Shown here in pieces: positions 12,405 to 22,722 of a DNA stretch of 64,000 nt. Below the pieces are notes generated by a model, which did no database searches, was not told the DNA's origin, and saw nothing but the letters and a program-made list of their open reading frames with translations. Both the position numbers and the translations under genes were made by a program. The first letter of the stretch is position 1, and every line of letters starts with the position of its first letter. The stretch spans positions 100,626,117 to 100,690,116 of the forward strand of contig NC_039358.1 in assembly GCF_003573695.1 (NCBI RefSeq), in the 5' to 3' direction. The DNA comes from Papaver somniferum. Its lineage: Eukaryota > Streptophyta > Magnoliopsida > Ranunculales > Papaveraceae.

Positions 12405-13832
12405 CTAAAAAGAAGATAAAATCCTACATACCTCGGCGGTCTTCTGAGCAAGTTTAAGCTTCCTTGCTAACTGATTTGCTCTTCGTTGAAGTTTGTTGGC
12501 GTGCCTAAATTGATGTTTGTACTTGTAACATCTTGATAGTTCATGACCCTTCTGAGAACAAAACGAACACTTCAATCTTGGATAATAATCAGGCATCTGT
12601 GGTGCAACAACAGCTAAACACACGGTAGATCCTGAAACATTACAGACAGAGTTTCCAAAGGTTGGGTCAATTGATTCTTCCAGCATGATTGGATTCTTAT
12701 CTTCACCGAAACCATCAAGATTGATATATGTATTGCTATAATTATCAAAATCAATGTTTTCACATAGAAGACCGACACTTGATTTCATATCTTCATCAGA
12801 ATCATAGATCTCAAACATCTCATCAAGTGTTACAGCAAGACCTTTGTTCCCAGCGTATTTTCTACGATTTGGGCACTCGTTTGCAAAATGACCAAAACCT
12901 TTACACTTAAAGCACCGTGGAATATCCTCGTCATCAGCCTCGTCAACATCCCTATTTTTAGGAGGAACACGATTGTGAGGTTTATCCGATGACCTAGGTT
13001 TGTCTCTTGAAAACCGTTTACTTCTCTTCAATAGAAGATCCCTACACTGTCTTGTGATCAAGGAGACTGATTTGTCAAGATCTTCATCTGAAAAATCACC
13101 CTCAGACTGATCATCCTCAGAGACATAAACACTTTTACTCTTATCAAGTAATTTAGTGTTCTTCTGTGCTTTAAAGGCAACATCCTTTCTGATTTTGGAT
13201 GTATGCTCATGATCAAAGATCTTTAGCTTTCCAACCAATGTATTTCTGGAAAGATTATCAAGGTTATTTCCCTCAACGATGGCATGCTTCTTATACTCGT
13301 ATCTAGATGACAGCGATCTGAGAATTTTCATCACAATGTCCTTTTCAGGAATAGTCTTACTCAATGCAAAAGATGCATTAACAATTTCAGACACTTTGTG
13401 ATTAAACTCATCAAATGTATCTTCATCTGCCATACGAAGGTTCTCCCAATCGGAATTAAGGTTTTGAAGCCTGGCTTCCTTTTCACTGGAGTTACCTTCA
13501 AATACGGTTTCTAAGATATCCCAAGCATCTTTAGACCTAGTGATACTAGACACATGGTGTTGAAGATTTGGGGTAATGGCTTGTATGACGACATTCAAAC
13601 AGTCGGAGTTTTGCTTTGCAGCAAGTATCTCGACAGGGCTGTATTCACCAATATTCTTGGGAACGTTTACATCTCCAACTGCCACAACGGGAGCATCATA
13701 GCCATTACCAACATATACCCATGATTGAAAATCACGTGCTTGAAGAAAAGCTCGCATAGCAATTTTCCACCATAAGTAATTAGAGCCATCGAAGACTGGT
13801 GGTACGTTAATAAAGATAAAACCTCTGTCCAT
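12405..13832 (-). CDS. gag: Element A gag polyprotein, intact, two zinc knuckles
   Basis: An open 475-codon frame beginning 50 bases inside the primer site. It forms the nucleocapsid-type structural protein of a Copia element. The N-terminus (PPVFDGSNYLWWKIAMRAFL, residues 11-30) is the typical start of plant Copia gag, and residues about 60-210 match the UBN2/Retrotran_gag pattern (DAWDILETVFEG). A zinc knuckle of form CX2CX4HX4C lies at residues 307-320 (C307, C310, H315, C320), and a second at 422-435 (C422, C425, H430, C435), followed by a basic, leucine-rich tail. Acidic linkers lie around 238-254 and 296-304. Most autonomous Copia elements continue from gag into protease in one frame. 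Here the frame ends in TAA with no protease after it, so only the structural protein is encoded. Confidence 0.93.
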   Translation of the reverse strand: MDRGFIFINVPPVFDGSNYLWWKIAMRAFLQARDFQSWVYVGNGYDAPVVAVGDVNVPKNIGEYSPVEILAAKQNSDCLNVVIQAITPNLQHHVSSITRSKDAWDILETVFEGNSSEKEARLQNLNSDWENLRMADEDTFDEFNHKVSEIVNASFALSKTIPEKDIVMKILRSLSSRYEYKKHAIVEGNNLDNLSRNTLVGKLKIFDHEHTSKIRKDVAFKAQKNTKLLDKSKSVYVSEDDQSEGDFSDEDLDKSVSLITRQCRDLLLKRSKRFSRDKPRSSDKPHNRVPPKNRDVDEADDEDIPRCFKCKGFGHFANECPNRRKYAGNKGLAVTLDEMFEIYDSDEDMKSSVGLLCENIDFDNYSNTYINLDGFGEDKNPIMLEESIDPTFGNSVCNVSGSTVCLAVVAPQMPDYYPRLKCSFCSQKGHELSRCYKYKHQFRHANKLQRRANQLARKLKLAQKTAEVCRILSSF

Positions 13833-13881
13833 AGAGTCAGATCGCTACAAACACAGACTTGTAAGGTCTTGAACGTGTTTG

Positions 13882-13896
13882 CCTGCTCTGATACCA
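13882..13896 (-). other. Primer-binding site of element A
   Basis: The minus strand reads TGGTATCAGAGCAGG two bases after the LTR end at 13899. It is the same Met-tRNA primer site as in element C. Confidence 0.9.
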
Positions 13897-13898
13897 AT

Positions 13899-16312
13899 TG
13901 AAAAAGCGGGGGTCTAACAACACCACCCAATATTTCGCTTAGCAATCTGTATGGATTAACTCCGAAACACTTTCTAGAGAATCAACTAGAAAGTTAGACT
14001 CAATCTAGGTAAAAGTATCTCAAGGAGTTAATATCTCTCTCTTGTTTTGATTCACTCAATCTAATAGAAATCACCGAGTCTATAATCAAACACAAGGAAT
14101 AACTTGGACGGTACCAAAGACCAATGTCCAAGGATCAATCAATATCAATCAACAACCAAAGGTCGGATTTCCAATTGATTGATTTAAACGCACAACCTAT
14201 ATTATTTAAATTATATAAGCAAATATAATGCGAAAATAAAAATAACACAGACACCAGAATTTTGTTAACGAGGAAACCGTAAATGCAGAAAAACCCCGGG
14301 ATCTAGTCCAGATTGAATACACACTGTATTAAGCCGCTACAGACACTAGCCTACTCCAAGCTAACTTCGGACTGGACTATAGTTGAACCCCAATCAGTCT
14401 CCCACTGATCCAAGGTACAGTTGTACTCCCTACGCCTCCGATCCCAGCAGGATGCTGCGCACTTGATTCTCTTAGCTGATCTCACCCACAACTAAGAGTT
14501 GCTACGAACCAAAATCGCAGGCTTTAACAATAAACAAATCTGTCTCACACAGACAAGTCTATCAAAGGATCAATCTGTCTCCCACAGAAAAACCCTAAAA
14601 GTTTTTGTTCCGTATTTTGATAATAATCAAGGTGAACAAGAACCAATTGATAATCCGGTCTTATATTCCCGAAGAACAGCCTAGATTAATCAATCACCTC
14701 ACAATAATCTTAATCGTATGGTAGCGAAACAAGATGTCGTGGAATCACAGATGATGAGATGAAGATGTTTGTGATTACTTTTTATATCTTGCCTATCGGT
14801 GAACTCTCACGATCTCAAGCCAATCAATATGATTGTACTGTTACGATAGAAGATGCAAGATGAGATCACACAACTACGATAAAAGTAGTATCGGTCTGGA
14901 TTCACAATCCCAATGAAGTATTTAAGTCGTTAACCTGGTTTTAGAAGAAAAAAACCAAAGGTTAAAGGATAATCGACTCTAGCACGCAAACTAGTATCAC
15001 ACGTAAGGTGTGGGGATTAGTTTTGCACAATATTAGATGTCTCCTTTATATAGCCTTTTAAATCAGGGTTTTGCTTTAGTTACAAAGCAATCAACATTCA
15101 CCGTTAGATGAAAACCTGATTTAAATTCAAGCTAATATTTCTCAACCGTTAGATCGAAAACTTAGCTTGTCATACGCAAATGACTGTACGCTTCTAGGTT
15201 TGTTAACCGCACCCAAACGTGTACATTGTTGGTTCAATAATAGTCTACCCAAAGAGGTTAACCATATAGCGTTTCATACCAATCATGTTCTTTTTCACCA
15301 TAACTAGTTCAATTGACTCAAATGAACTAGTTAATTGAGTTGTTCAATTGCAAGGAAATCTTATGTAACTACACAAGGCACAATTGAAGCAAAGATGATT
15401 TGATTCACTCGAATCGGTTCATGAACTTTAATAGCCACGGTTTGCAAATGCATTCCTTAGTCTTTTAAGATTAAGTTCAGAAATTATCTTTAGATATATA
15501 ACCTTCTCAAGTTCGCAGACTAGGTTCGCGGACTTAAGACACCGGATAGAGTCTACAAACTCCAGCAGAAATTCTCGGGTTCGAGAACTACGCCGGTTTG
15601 CGGACTGGGTTCGCGGACTTGGATCACGCAAGTAGTTTGTCAACTCCAGCAGACATTCTCGGGTTTGAGAACTTCGGCAGTTCACGGACTGAGTTCGCGG
15701 ACTTGACACTTGTCATACTTCCGGTTCTCTTGATCAACAAAGTTCGAAAACTTCGGTTCAAGGAATCTATTGGTTATGTAATCTAAACTCTCATTCCAAT
15801 CATTGAAAGATTCTTAGAGGACGTTATATAGTTATTACAATCTATTAATTCTCGTCAAAGCAATTTTCAAAGTGATTGAAACATTCATGACTTTCGTCAC
15901 TAGGTAAAGATAAACTTGGTCGAAGCGAAAAGCTTACCAACACATATTTCGAGATATAGATAGCCGAGGTATACTCGGCTCGAAATACCAAATGTGTATG
16001 ATCTAGTCTATATGTATAGCATACGTCTTTTGTCTCAAAGAGTAATAGATAGAATAGATAGACTTTTGAGTGACAAATAAGTTCAAGTCTCCACATATCT
16101 TTTTGTCGAGAAGTTCCACCGGTTCCTTAAGTAGATCTTCTTCTTGTATGATGAATCTCCATGAAGTCCTTGACCTCAATTACACTTAATATCCTAGTCC
16201 GAGACTTAGCTATAAGATACTAGAAATCAAGACTTATAGTTTTGATCACTAACATTGACAAACATGCTTGAGATAGCAACGCATGCGAGTTTGACCGAGC
16301 AGTGCTCTAACA
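13899..16312 (-). mobile_element. Element A 5' LTR (complete, 2,414 bp)
   Basis: On the minus strand it starts TGTTAGAGCACTGC and ends CCGCTTTTTCA, giving the TG...CA termini. The start motif also opens the solo LTR at 42078 and the LTRs of C and D. In the outer part (about 15,500-15,720) there are repeated units built around GTTCGCGGACT and CAGCAGAAATTCTCGGG, the counterpart of the GTACGCGTAC repeats in other copies. Confidence 0.92.
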
Positions 16313-16779
16313 CCCTCGTGCTTAACTCTTATAGGTTGCAAGTCTTTGAGATTTGTAAGATCCTTTCACTTTGTCCTTTATTTGCTCGTATCTTTATCAT
16401 TTTGTGACAAAAAGGGGGAGAAATATATGGAGTAAACAAGTGATTTGGTATCACTAAGGAAAGGACAATGGTGCTTAAACGTTATATCTAACGAAAGGGT
16501 AAAGCATAGACTAAGGGGGGTAACATATCATATTGATACTTGTGGTTATCTTAACTACAAAGGAAATAACAAAGACGTGCGGATTAAAAATCTACCGATC
16601 TTACCTTTAGGGGGAGTATTAGATTTGTTATTATATGTCAACAACGACATTTATGGATTGAATGTATACAAGTTATTGTGTTGTTGAAGCTTGGAATAAA
16701 GCGTATGTATAATGAATTTGTAATTTGTTTATCCATATGATGTAAGAGTTTTGTCACTAAAATTGACAAATGGGGAGAT
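16313..16779 (+). other. Element B internal region, right part, with purine tracts
   Basis: Resumes element B after the CCCTC duplication. It contains GTGACAAAAAGGGGGAGAAA (about 16404-16423), TTTAGGGGGAGTATT (about 16606-16620) and the last tract AAATGGGGAGAT (16768-16779) directly before the 3' LTR, which primes plus-strand synthesis in LTR elements. The 80-codon ORF at 16445 overlaps these tracts and has no features of a real protein. Confidence 0.7.
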
Positions 16780-19627
16780 TGTTAGAGCATATCTCGGTTG
16801 AACCCACCAAGCGTTGGTATGTCAAGTTTGGTTGTCATATTTTAGTGAACCAAAACTCATTTAAAGAGTCGCTTGATTATTTACTAGAGTCAACTTCGTA
16901 TAGGTTAGCTAGAAAGTTATTAGGATATGAGACATACAAGTATTACTCGAAGACTTGAAGAATATGAGGAAGTAAAGAGCTGCATCGACAACATCATCCT
17001 TCCTCTTGAGGTTATTAATATTTTGACTTGAACTGTTTCATTCCTAACGTATCTTTCAAGTCGTGCTATATTGAAAACATAACTGTGAAGCTGTGAATGA
17101 TTATACTCTAGTTAGACGTAGTATTAAGGAATTATAATATGAAGTATAACGCCTATCTTTTGAACTGCGTATATAAGACATCAACATAATCGTATAAATG
17201 TTGTTGGGGTTATGTATGGGTATGGGTGAAGATTTCGCCCTAGGAAACAATGTTTTACATTCGTTTAAAGGAAGTGCAATTCATAAACTTGTTTTGTGAA
17301 TCGAAAGGGAAACTGCTAGGCTTATTGGTATTGTTATTTATTGCAAATATTGGATTACCAATATATGTGTTTAGTATAACCGCTCATAACTTGTTTATGT
17401 ATCTTGGTAAAACTATTCATAATGCCTGACTTATATATCAGTATGACTTTTATTAGTGAAACCAATCTTAAGTAATCACCTGAGATGGTATGGTCGATAT
17501 TTGTAATTGGTGTGACCATTCCTAGTCATTAGGTAACCGATCCTAGAACTTGGTGGGATTAACCACAAGATGTGTAATTGATCCTTGTAGTAGGTTAAAA
17601 AGTTTTAGTAATTGGTTTAACCGATCCTATAACTTGTGCAACCGATCACAAGTAAGTACCATAAATAAGTGGTAACTGATCCTGGTACTCAGCTAGCCAT
17701 TTTATGGAAACTAGTGTGACCGATCCTAGTAGCCACTTGGAGGTAGAACCGAAACTTTGTTTGGTAGAACCGTTAAACCCACAAATGGTGATTGAATGTT
17801 TTTGATCAATCACATAGTTTTTGGAAATCAGATGAACCAATTCTAAAATCATTTGGAAGTGTGGTAAATCGGTTCCAAGATCGTAAATATGAAAAGGGAT
17901 TTACAAAGTAAAGATGTCAACATACTTTGAACATGTGCAATAATTATTATCTATTATTGTCCAAAGATATTCCTTAATAACTAAAGGAGAATCCCGGATC
18001 AAAATAATTTGAGAATCTTTTAATTAAGGTTTTTAATTTTATATGCTTTTAATTTCCAGCAATTAAATTGATATCTTTAGAAAATAAAAATTGGTAATGT
18101 GCATTTACTAATTGAAGATTTTCTACTGAGATTTTGGTCAATATTTGGACAGAGCATTTCCACGAATTATGAAAACCGAATTTGGCTTTATTGCATATCT
18201 TTGAGAATATTCGGTTTTGGAAATTCCTTGGTCTCCAAACTTCCTTGGTCTATAAATATTGAAGTTTGCATTTCGAGCAAACTAATCCTCGGAGCCAGCA
18301 AAACTACCTAGTTATGCTGTTACTGGTGGAGCCGTCTATTCGGAGAGGAAAGTACCCTAATTAGGCGAAATCTCTTACGACCGCTCGTTTTAAAGACTTC
18401 TTTGGGATTGAGAATCTCTACGAGTACAGTTGGTGGGAAACTAGATAATTGCAGTTTATTATTAGTTTTTGATTGATTTAATTGACTAATGGTTGTTGAA
18501 CTTTGATTGCACTTAGTTTGTTTATACTTGAGAATTTTCTCTTTTGATATAAGATTCACTCAAACTAGATCGAAGTATCGACGGGGATCTTTAGACTATT
18601 TGTAGATCTAAAGACGTCTTGTGATAATCCATCGTTAACAGACTTCGTTATGTGTATGATTGATCACAAGAGATTCAAGTTGTTTGTGTGCAGGTGTGTA
18701 TTGAAGATCTAAGAAGATTTTAAGACAAAAAAGATTTCTTATTCGAGTTCATAATCTTTGGTGTGCACAAAACTTGATCGGCTGGGGATCCAACTATAAT
18801 CGGTTTATCTTTTGATAGATTGGATTGATTAGTTGTGTAGATTGGCATCAGTATTTAGTATCTTAATCAGATCCTATTATTGATTGCATAGTCTAAACAA
18901 TTACTTTGGTAGTTGTTGAATAGATTGATCTAAGAACACGACAAAGGAGTTTATTGGGATAAACGGAAGAGCCTTTTTTCAAACTCATATCACGTTGTTT
19001 GAAAATAGTTGTTACCGAATAGATTTGTTGTTCCTTTACTGTTTGGAATACGAACCCAAGGAATTGTTCCAAGTGTGTGACTTATTACAAGTTGGAGGCG
19101 CAGGGATACTGAGGGAATTAGGTGAACTATAGGTTTAGTTGATTGGTCTCAACTATACGAAGTTGGTTTATGTTTTGTATAACGGCTTAATTCTGAGAGT
19201 ATTCAATTCTGGACAAGGTCCCGGGTTTTTTTTTGCATTTGCGGTTTCCTCGTTAACAAAATCTTGCTGTGTCTTTTACTTTTCTATTTCCGCAATTATA
19301 ATTGATTTATTATAATTAGAAGTAAAATACACAAACGTTAATTCTTAATTATTTGATAGCAATCCTATAGTGTTTGGTTAAGCTCAAAACTATTATCAAG
19401 TAATCATACTTCGTTGTTGTATTGTCTCGATCTTGTATCCATAGTCAATCACGCAAGTTATATTGTTGTCGTATTGTCTTGATCTCGTATCCATAGATGA
19501 TCACACGAAGTGTGAACCGATTCGTTGTATTGTCTCGACTCAGTCCATAGAAAATCACTTTCGGATAAAGGACTTATAGGTGGAAAAGTTTTAGATTGAG
19601 GTATATTTGGGTACCCTCGTCTTTTCA
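16780..19627 (+). mobile_element. Element B 3' LTR (2,848 bp, parental type)
   Basis: Starts TGTTAGAGCATATC after the purine tract and ends CTCGTCTTTTCA, followed by the AGTAG duplication. Its middle (about 17529-19485) contains repeated AACCGATCCTAG-type motifs (17535-17730) and differs from the middle of the B 5' LTR. It keeps the group motif AAGGTCCCGGGTTTTT and TTTCCTCGTTAAC near 19216-19258. Two near-copies of TATTGTC(T/G)(C/T)GATC..GTATCCATAG lie at 19417-19500. I regard this as the original B LTR. Confidence 0.87.
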
Positions 19628-19632
19628 AGTAG

Positions 19633-20266
19633 GTCCAATGAAATAGGTTCTCATGTTGTTGATACTGGTTTAAAATATCGGAAAAATCTCCTTTCTGATC
19701 ATATGAAAAAAGAAGATAGAAAGCTCGGTTGACCCTGATTATCATCATTACTATGATTATATCACTGGTAATGCTCACAAATATCAACCAAAAATGGTGC
19801 ATGAGGATCTCTCTGCACACCTTGCCACTTGGTAACTTGCTTGGCACTACCCCATTTGTATATATCTTGAGATGGGGCAAGAAATGGTTTGATTTGTGTA
19901 TATTAGGGTTAATATGTTACTCTGTCATTCTAGGATATTTAAATAAGCTTTCTACTGCACCGTCTTTTCACACAAATGTGTGTTTTCACGAGTTGCACAA
20001 CCTTGATGTGTGAACATCAAAGAAAATCCTACATTCCCTTTGTGGGTCGCGGTTCAGAAACGGGTTCAAGCCCATTAGTGGGTATATAAAGAAGGAGTAC
20101 GCGTACTTTCTTCCTCCTCCCATCTTGCCCGCGTACGTGAACACTCTAGGGTTCATGAAATTCCTCCATTAAATCATCTTTGGAGGCAAAAAAAAAAAAA
20201 AAGGTGTTCAAGTTTCGTTCCAAGTAAGTGATTTCCTCTTGTTTTCCTTTCCAATTTCTAGATCTC
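19633..20266 (+). other. Element C internal region resuming after B
   Basis: Follows the second AGTAG. Fragmentary coding-like sequence with several stops lies between 19633 and about 19,900, and I assign no function to it. At 20,098-20,130 there is a GAGTACGCGTACT palindrome like those in the LTRs. A possible 3' splice site TTTCTAG lies at about 20,255-20,261, just before the next ORF. Confidence 0.5.
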
Positions 20267-21300
20267 ATGATGAATTTCAAGGTTTCAAAAGGAATTTCAA
20301 AAAAATTGGGTTCTTCATCTTCTAGCATGAATTTTCCTATAGATCAAGATTCTCTTAGGATTAGACTTGTCGATGATTCTTGTGCTAGAGTTTTTGAAAG
20401 GATTTCATCTAATGTATTTATCCTAGAAAAGAAATTGATTTTTTCTAGTGGACATAAAGAGGATTTAATTTGCTTTGAAAAGTTTAAGCTTGGAAATATT
20501 TTTAATGGTCTTGGTGAAGGTTTTGACACTCTTACAAGAATCTTCTATGCTAACATCTATGATGTTATTCATGACGACATGGAATTCAAGACCATGGTTA
20601 ATTGACAAAGGATTTATGTAACAAGAGAGTTGATTTCAAGAATTACTAATATTCCCTTGGAAAGATTTCGCCTTCCAAGACCTAGTCATGAAAGACCTTC
20701 TTATAAAACCATCTTTCTTGGTCTTTGTGTAAGGGTGTTGTTTGGAATGAAGGAAAGTTTCCTACTAATAATCTCAACCTTGCGTTGATGTCCTTTGGTA
20801 AACTTGGTATATCAAACCTTTGTCCCTTCACGATTGAGAATTCTCGTTGGAGTCGTGAGTTTGCGGAATTGGTCTATTTTCTTGTTTTGGGAACTCAAGG
20901 TCTCGACATTTGCGGGTTCATATTATATCAAATGATGTCGATGACGTCTTCCAACAAGAAGCTAGGATATCCTTGCTTGATTGAGCGAATTTGTCGCGCT
21001 CTCTCCATAGATCCGATTGGGAACTCTATTAGAACTCCCAAGCTAGTCCGCCCTTGTACATTCAAACGTATGAAGGATAATGCTTGCAAGAGACAAAGAA
21101 GCGACACACTTGATGACACATGTTCCACCGCCATGAATCTTCTTCATCAAATTCTCAAAGGTATTGATAAGATTGGCGCCAAGGTAAATTGCGTTCAATA
21201 AGAATTACTTGTGATTGCTACCAAGTTTCCGGAAATCAAAGATGAGATGGATAGGATTCAAGCCACTCTTATGGTCTCCGATGATGAAGAAGATGACTAG
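20267..21300 (+). pseudogene. Element C protein relic resembling Transposase_32 (putative plant transposon protein)
   Basis: The reading frame opens at the ATG at 20267, has a TGA at about 20603, shifts frame around 20,730, has a TAA at 21199-21201 and ends at TAG 21298-21300. The order of conserved blocks recalls the plant domain called Transposase_32: a basic start, an RELISRITNIPLERFRLP block, then KGVVWNEGKFPTNNLNLALM, SRWSREFAELVYFL, and DICGFILYQMM...YPCLIERICRAL. The tail is a short coiled coil ending in an acidic SDDEEDD. Despite its name this domain is found in retrotransposon-linked plant proteins and its function is unknown. The domain assignment is from memory of the pattern. Three lesions make it a pseudogene. 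Confidence 0.55.
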
Positions 21301-22722
21301 TCTTTGGTGCTTTATCGATTGGTTTTAAGTTGTTTTTGATTTATTTTGTCTATGAAACTTCTTATGAGAATTTATTTCTTGTGTTTTTAGAAGGATTACT
21401 AGGGTTTGGAATAGCCATTATTGTGAATACACATAGCTATTTCCAACGTTTTCACCTTCAATGTTTTTAGATTTATTTATTTAAATTCTAAGTTATTTGG
21501 AAGATGATTTTTGCAATTTTAATCTTTATGATTTTATATATTGCAAATTGTTATGTGATATGTTGTTTACATCCGTGAACCTGTGACTGTCCCATACTTG
21601 TTCAAAAGTTATCTCTATTATGTTGGTATGAAAGTATTGATAAAAGATAGAATGAACTTTTGACAAACAAAAGTTAAGCCTTTTATGTAATTATGCAAAT
21701 ATTGATGGAAGAAAGGATGCACTTTTGTTTACAATGATTAGGTCTATTATATGTCATTGTGCAAATAGTGATGAAAAATAGAATGGATCCTTGTTTATTC
21801 CTGGTCTATCTCCGATCCACATTTTTGTGTATATATTGTGTTGCTCCGTAAGTTCTCTTCTGTCGAGCATGGCCAATTGAATTGATCATTTTTGTGGTTG
21901 ATTCAATGGAGATTTTTGGATTCAAATCCATATTTTTCATGTGATTTGGTTTTTTCCAAAGAAATCCTTCTTTTCTTGTAAAAGCAAGGTCGCCTTTATT
22001 GTTCTTTCTTGAATGACATTTTATGGGGGAGAGTTCTTTTTGATCTTGTGCTTTATTGCCAAATCCTTGTGGGGAGTGCGGCTGTGGAATATTATAGGGG
22101 TTATCTTGTATCTTTATAAACTCCTTGATGAATGCGTTTATCTTCGGCTTTATGATTGCATCTAAATAAGTTGGTATGTTATTCTCTTTTGGTCATGAAG
22201 TATCTCTATGAAAATTTCATGAGGATCCCACTAATTTTCGTACCTTTGCCAATTTATATTGACAAAAAGGGGGAGAATTAATGTGTAGTTTCATACTACA
22301 ATTACATATGGTTTACGGATCATTATGCAAGGGGGAGTGGTTTTCATGTCGAGATGAAGTATTGACTGGGGGGTGGGGTGGGTGGGGGGGGGGGGGGAGG
22401 GGAGGTGATACATATCACCGTAGTATTATGGTCAAAGTTGTGACACAATTGAACTTTGATGCTGTGTAATAATACTATGACACTGTATAACAATGATTGG
22501 GAGCATTTGTTTTCTCATTGTTATCGCTATGGATCTTCAACCACTATGATGCTGAGTTGAACACGCTTAGGATCATTGAGTACTTGGAAGTGACGAAGAT
22601 TTCGAGTCGTGTTGAAGATGCCAAGGAGATCAAGCATTTGGATGAGAAGCTACGTAGTTTTATTTATTTTGTAATCCATATGTATTGACAGTTTTGTCAT
22701 TAAAATTGACAAAAGTGGAGAT
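21301..22722 (+). other. Element C non-coding 3' internal region, purine tracts
   Basis: No gene is supported. It has one copy of the unit that is tandemly repeated in A and D (TTGCTCCGTAAGTTCTC, from about 21,841), GACAAAAAGGGGGAGAATTAA (22261-22281), GCAAGGGGGAGTGG (22328-22341), a G-rich expansion (22368-22405) and the final tract AAAAGTGGAGAT (22711-22722) abutting the 3' LTR. Confidence 0.65.
22368..22405 (+). repeat. G-rich simple repeat replacing a conserved purine tract
   Basis: A 38-base stretch with only five non-G bases and several runs of three or more G. In elements A and D the same place holds a short TAAGGGGGAGTGAT tract before the conserved ATACATATCACC. It may form a G-quadruplex, or the length may be a sequencing artefact of a homopolymer. 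Confidence 0.8.

Larger units (their letters stand above)
7836..16312 (-). mobile_element. Element A: gag-only Copia-type retrotransposon nested in B
   Basis: A complete 8,477-bp insertion on the minus strand with identical 5-bp target duplications CCCTC (7831-7835 and 16313-16317). Read on its own strand it has a 5' LTR 16312-13899, a Met-tRNA primer site, an intact gag ORF, a 130-codon ORF, a long non-coding region with purine tracts and tandem repeats, and a 3' LTR ending at 7836. No protease, integrase, RT or RNase H is present in the roughly 3.8-kb interior, so it must rely on a partner. The intact gag and the few differences between its LTRs fit a relatively recent insertion, as does its innermost position. 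Confidence 0.93.
1778..19627 (+). mobile_element. Element B: non-autonomous Copia-type LTR retrotransposon inserted in C
   Basis: A complete insertion bounded by identical 5-bp duplications AGTAG (1773-1777 and 19628-19632). It has a 5' LTR 1778-4813, primer site 4816-4830, internal region 4831-7835 plus 16313-16779, a purine tract 16768-16779 and a 3' LTR 16780-19627. Its first base pair pair is TC instead of TG, a point change. Element A (7836-16312) interrupts the internal region. No protease, integrase, RT or RNase H could be read in any frame of the internal sequence, so it would have depended on proteins supplied in trans. Purine tracts and long LTRs recall the SIRE/Maximus group of Copia, which is an inference. 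Confidence 0.9.

Noticed and set aside
12728..12910. Plus-strand ORF inside gag
   Set aside because: It is a shadow frame of the intact minus-strand gag.
19458..20013. Overlapping ORFs on both strands at the B/C junction
   Set aside because: They span the end of the B LTR and the target duplication, so they cannot be ancestral genes.
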